7,280 nt of DNA from an uncultured Oscillospiraceae bacterium (GTDB lineage: Bacteria > Bacillota > Clostridia > Oscillospirales > Oscillospiraceae), in contig CAKUNY010000096.1 of NCBI GenBank assembly GCA_934668605.1, forward strand, positions 1 to 7,280, written 5' to 3'. Position 1 is the first letter of the stretch; every line of letters begins with the position of its first letter. The notes beneath the pieces are model-generated. The model did no database searches. It was not told where the DNA came from and saw only the letters and a program-made list of their open reading frames with translations. The position numbers and the translations under genes are program-made. Below are positions 6,354 through 7,280 of the stretch, one piece after another.

Positions 6354-6384
6354 AAAAACCGCCGCACCCGGATAGATGCGGCGG
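6354..6384 (-). terminator. Intrinsic terminator of xpt
   Basis: On the minus strand, perfect 8-bp stem CCGCCGCA/TGCGGCGG (6377-6384 with 6359-6366), 10-nt loop, then TTTTT (6354-6358). It lies 22 nt past the xpt stop and separates xpt from the ferredoxin-domain gene. Confidence 0.85.
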
Positions 6385-6405
6385 TATGAAAAACAGTTTG
6401 GAACC

Positions 6406-6981
6406 TCAGTCCTCGCGGAAAACAATGCCGTTTTCGTCGGCCTTTTCGATGACGGCCAGCGCGTGGTAGTTGACGCCCATGTTGCGCAGCCTGTCGCCGC
6501 CGCCCTGGAAGCCCTTTTCGATCGCGATGCCGACGCCGATGAGCTCCGCGCCCGCCTGCTCCACGAGCTCGCAAAGCCCGCGCACGGCCTCGCCGTTTGC
6601 CATGAAGTCGTCGAGGATCAGCACGTGGTTGTCCTTTGTCAGCCACTCCTTGGAGAGAATCTGCGTGACCTTCTTTTTATAGGTATAGGAATAGATCTCG
6701 CTCTGATAGAGGCCGCCTTCGATGTTGTCGCTCTTCGCCTTCTTGGCAAAGACCATCGGAAGACCGTACCGGTACGCGCAGATCGCAGCCAGCGCAATGC
6801 CGCTTGCCTCGGCGGTGAGAATGAGATCGACCTTGGACAGATCGAACAGCTTCGCAAACTCGTCGGCGATGTCCCCCATCAGCTTGCAGTCGATCCGGTG
6901 GTTGAGGAAACCGTCGACTTTCACGATATTGCCGGGCAGAACCTTGCCTTCCTTGATGATCCGTTCCTTGAGCTCCTGCAT
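6406..6981 (-). CDS. xpt: Xanthine phosphoribosyltransferase
   Basis: A 191-residue cytoplasmic purine salvage enzyme that joins xanthine to PRPP to give XMP and pyrophosphate. Length is close to the B. subtilis enzyme (194). The PRPP-binding motif VLILDDFMANGEA is at 120-132, with the acidic pair D124-D125. Other family landmarks are PGNIVKVDGFLNHRID (16-31), TAEASGIALA (56-65) and the FAKKAK stretch (78-83). The ATG at 6981 follows AGGAGG (6990-6995) by 8 nt. The frame stays open far upstream, but that region is the riboswitch leader and is not expected to be translated. A guanine riboswitch and terminator in the leader indicate repression when guanine is plentiful, as for xpt in Bacillus. 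No pbuX-type xanthine permease gene follows, unlike Bacillus: the next gene is a ferredoxin protein beyond a terminator. Confidence 0.96.
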   Translation of the reverse strand: MQELKERIIKEGKVLPGNIVKVDGFLNHRIDCKLMGDIADEFAKLFDLSKVDLILTAEASGIALAAICAYRYGLPMVFAKKAKSDNIEGGLYQSEIYSYTYKKKVTQILSKEWLTKDNHVLILDDFMANGEAVRGLCELVEQAGAELIGVGIAIEKGFQGGGDRLRNMGVNYHALAVIEKADENGIVFRED

Positions 6982-7000
6982 AAACCAAACCTCCTGATGT

Positions 7001-7037
7001 AATAAAATCGGCGGCAAGAGACAATCCTCCTGCTGCC
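7001..7037 (-). terminator. Riboswitch-controlled terminator of the xpt leader
   Basis: On the minus strand GGCAGCA (7031-7037) can pair with TGCCGCC (7010-7016) with one internal A-C mismatch, followed by GATTTTATT (7001-7009). It lies between the guanine aptamer and the xpt ribosome binding site, where the expression platform is expected. The stem is modest. A second hairpin just upstream, GCCGCAGGG with CCCGCGGC (7066-7074 with 7048-7055, one bulged A), is followed by only three T. Confidence 0.6.
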
Positions 7038-7080
7038 AATTCGCAAAGCCGCGGGAAGATACAGCCCCTGCGGCAAATGT

Positions 7081-7144
7081 CCAATAGTCGCAGCTGTGGC
7101 GCTGCGGTAGAAACGTCCGGGCCATGTATCCGAACCTATATTGG
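7081..7144 (-). promoter_or_regulatory. Guanine riboswitch aptamer (purine class)
   Basis: The minus-strand transcript has the three-way junction of purine riboswitches. P1 is CCAATA/TATTGG (7139-7144 with 7081-7086). P2 is GTTCGG with CCGGAC, with ATGG in its loop. The invariant TTTCTACC junction is at about 7106-7113. P3 is CGCAGC/GCTGCG, with CC in its loop to kiss the GG of loop 2. The junction before the P1 3' strand reads GAC-TAT; the C corresponds to C74 of B. subtilis xpt, which pairs with guanine (adenine switches have U). The core residues U22, U47, U51 and C74 are thus all present. Loop 3 appears one base shorter than usual. Ligand binding should stabilise P1 and favour termination before xpt. 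Confidence 0.92.
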
Positions 7145-7204
7145 CAACACACTGTTTTGCGCGTTTGTCCGCATGGAACGAACAGCACGCCTTTTTGTAC
7201 CTTG

Positions 7205-7233
7205 ATGCTATCATTTCTGACCCGTTTCGTCAA
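7205..7233 (-). promoter_or_regulatory. xpt promoter
   Basis: -35 TTGACG (7228-7233), 17-bp spacer, -10 TAGCAT (7205-7210) with a TGA extension (7211-7213) on the minus strand. The start would be near 7198, giving a leader of about 217 nt that holds the aptamer and terminator. The first 50 nt (7145-7198) can form an imperfect stem of their own (CTGTT near 7185 with AACAG near 7155). Confidence 0.55.
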
Positions 7234-7280
7234 GAGGCGAACCGGGAAAAAACAAGACAAAAATTCGGCCAAATCGAAAC
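7234..7280. other. Unassigned right edge
   Basis: This stretch upstream of the xpt promoter is rich in A on the plus strand (T on the minus strand), with no gene visible. On the minus strand it reads TTCG-ATTTGGC-CGAA followed by TTTTT, which could be the tail of a terminator for a gene beyond the window, but the stem is only 4 bp and the window ends here. Confidence 0.2.

Noticed and set aside
6260..6646. In-frame extension of the ferredoxin-domain gene upstream into xpt
   Set aside because: It would run through the xpt terminator and read xpt in another frame. The ATG at 6259 has a ribosome binding site and begins the ferredoxin fold directly.
6982..7272. In-frame N-terminal extension of xpt by about 97 codons
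   Set aside because: The region is the guanine riboswitch leader with its terminator, and the Xpt family starts at the ATG at 6981, which has AGGAGG at good spacing. The open frame is fortuitous in GC-rich sequence.
7258..7280. Possible PurR box (CCGAAT-like) upstream of the xpt promoter
   Set aside because: Only a partial match to one box, no correctly spaced second box, and the window ends here. The riboswitch already explains purine control.

Overview
The window reads as a chromosomal segment of a GC-rich, low-redundancy Firmicutes genome, most likely a gut Clostridia/Oscillospiraceae-type anaerobe. The reasons are strong AGGAGG-type ribosome binding sites, a guanine riboswitch on a B. 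subtilis-like xpt gene, an FtsH protease, sigma-A-type promoters, an anaerobe-style ferredoxin protein and a small palindromic intergenic repeat of a type I associate with such genomes. The lineage is inference; no rRNA or other marker is present. All genes except one lie on the minus strand, and most appear to have their own promoter and terminator.

Reading along the plus strand: the N-terminal 275 residues of FtsH (1-827, minus, cut by the window edge); a divergent promoter region whose -10 is symmetric; a DMT/EamA transporter (944-1816, plus, GTG start); an intergenic stretch with a palindromic repeat pair (about 1825-1984) and a terminator (2006-2041); a SpoU/TrmH RNA 2'-O-ribose methyltransferase (2035-2850, minus); a MATE efflux pump (2905-4287, minus) with its MarR regulator upstream (4301-4756, minus); thiamine pyrophosphokinase (4875-5489, minus); a ferredoxin-domain protein with a Cys-rich C-terminal domain (5567-6259, minus); and xanthine phosphoribosyltransferase (6406-6981, minus) behind a leader carrying a guanine riboswitch (7081-7144) and a terminator (7001-7037).

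Three regulatory circuits can be read directly. (1) marR-MATE: a perfect-consensus promoter whose start site is covered by an inverted repeat, giving an autoregulated, ligand-inducible efflux operon. (2) xpt: purine salvage switched off by guanine through transcription termination, with a candidate switch helix that uses the 5' strand of P1. (3) The ferredoxin-domain gene: an extended -10 promoter with little -35 and a perfect 14-bp palindrome at about -41.5, the position of a class II activator site.

The genes are mainly housekeeping or small transporters, and I see no defence island, CRISPR array, insertion sequence, tRNA or rRNA. The most noteworthy material lies between genes: the symmetric divergent promoter, the compensatory-mutated palindromic repeat, the candidate activator site and the riboswitch switching logic. 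I did not find convincing evidence of an entirely new multi-gene system.
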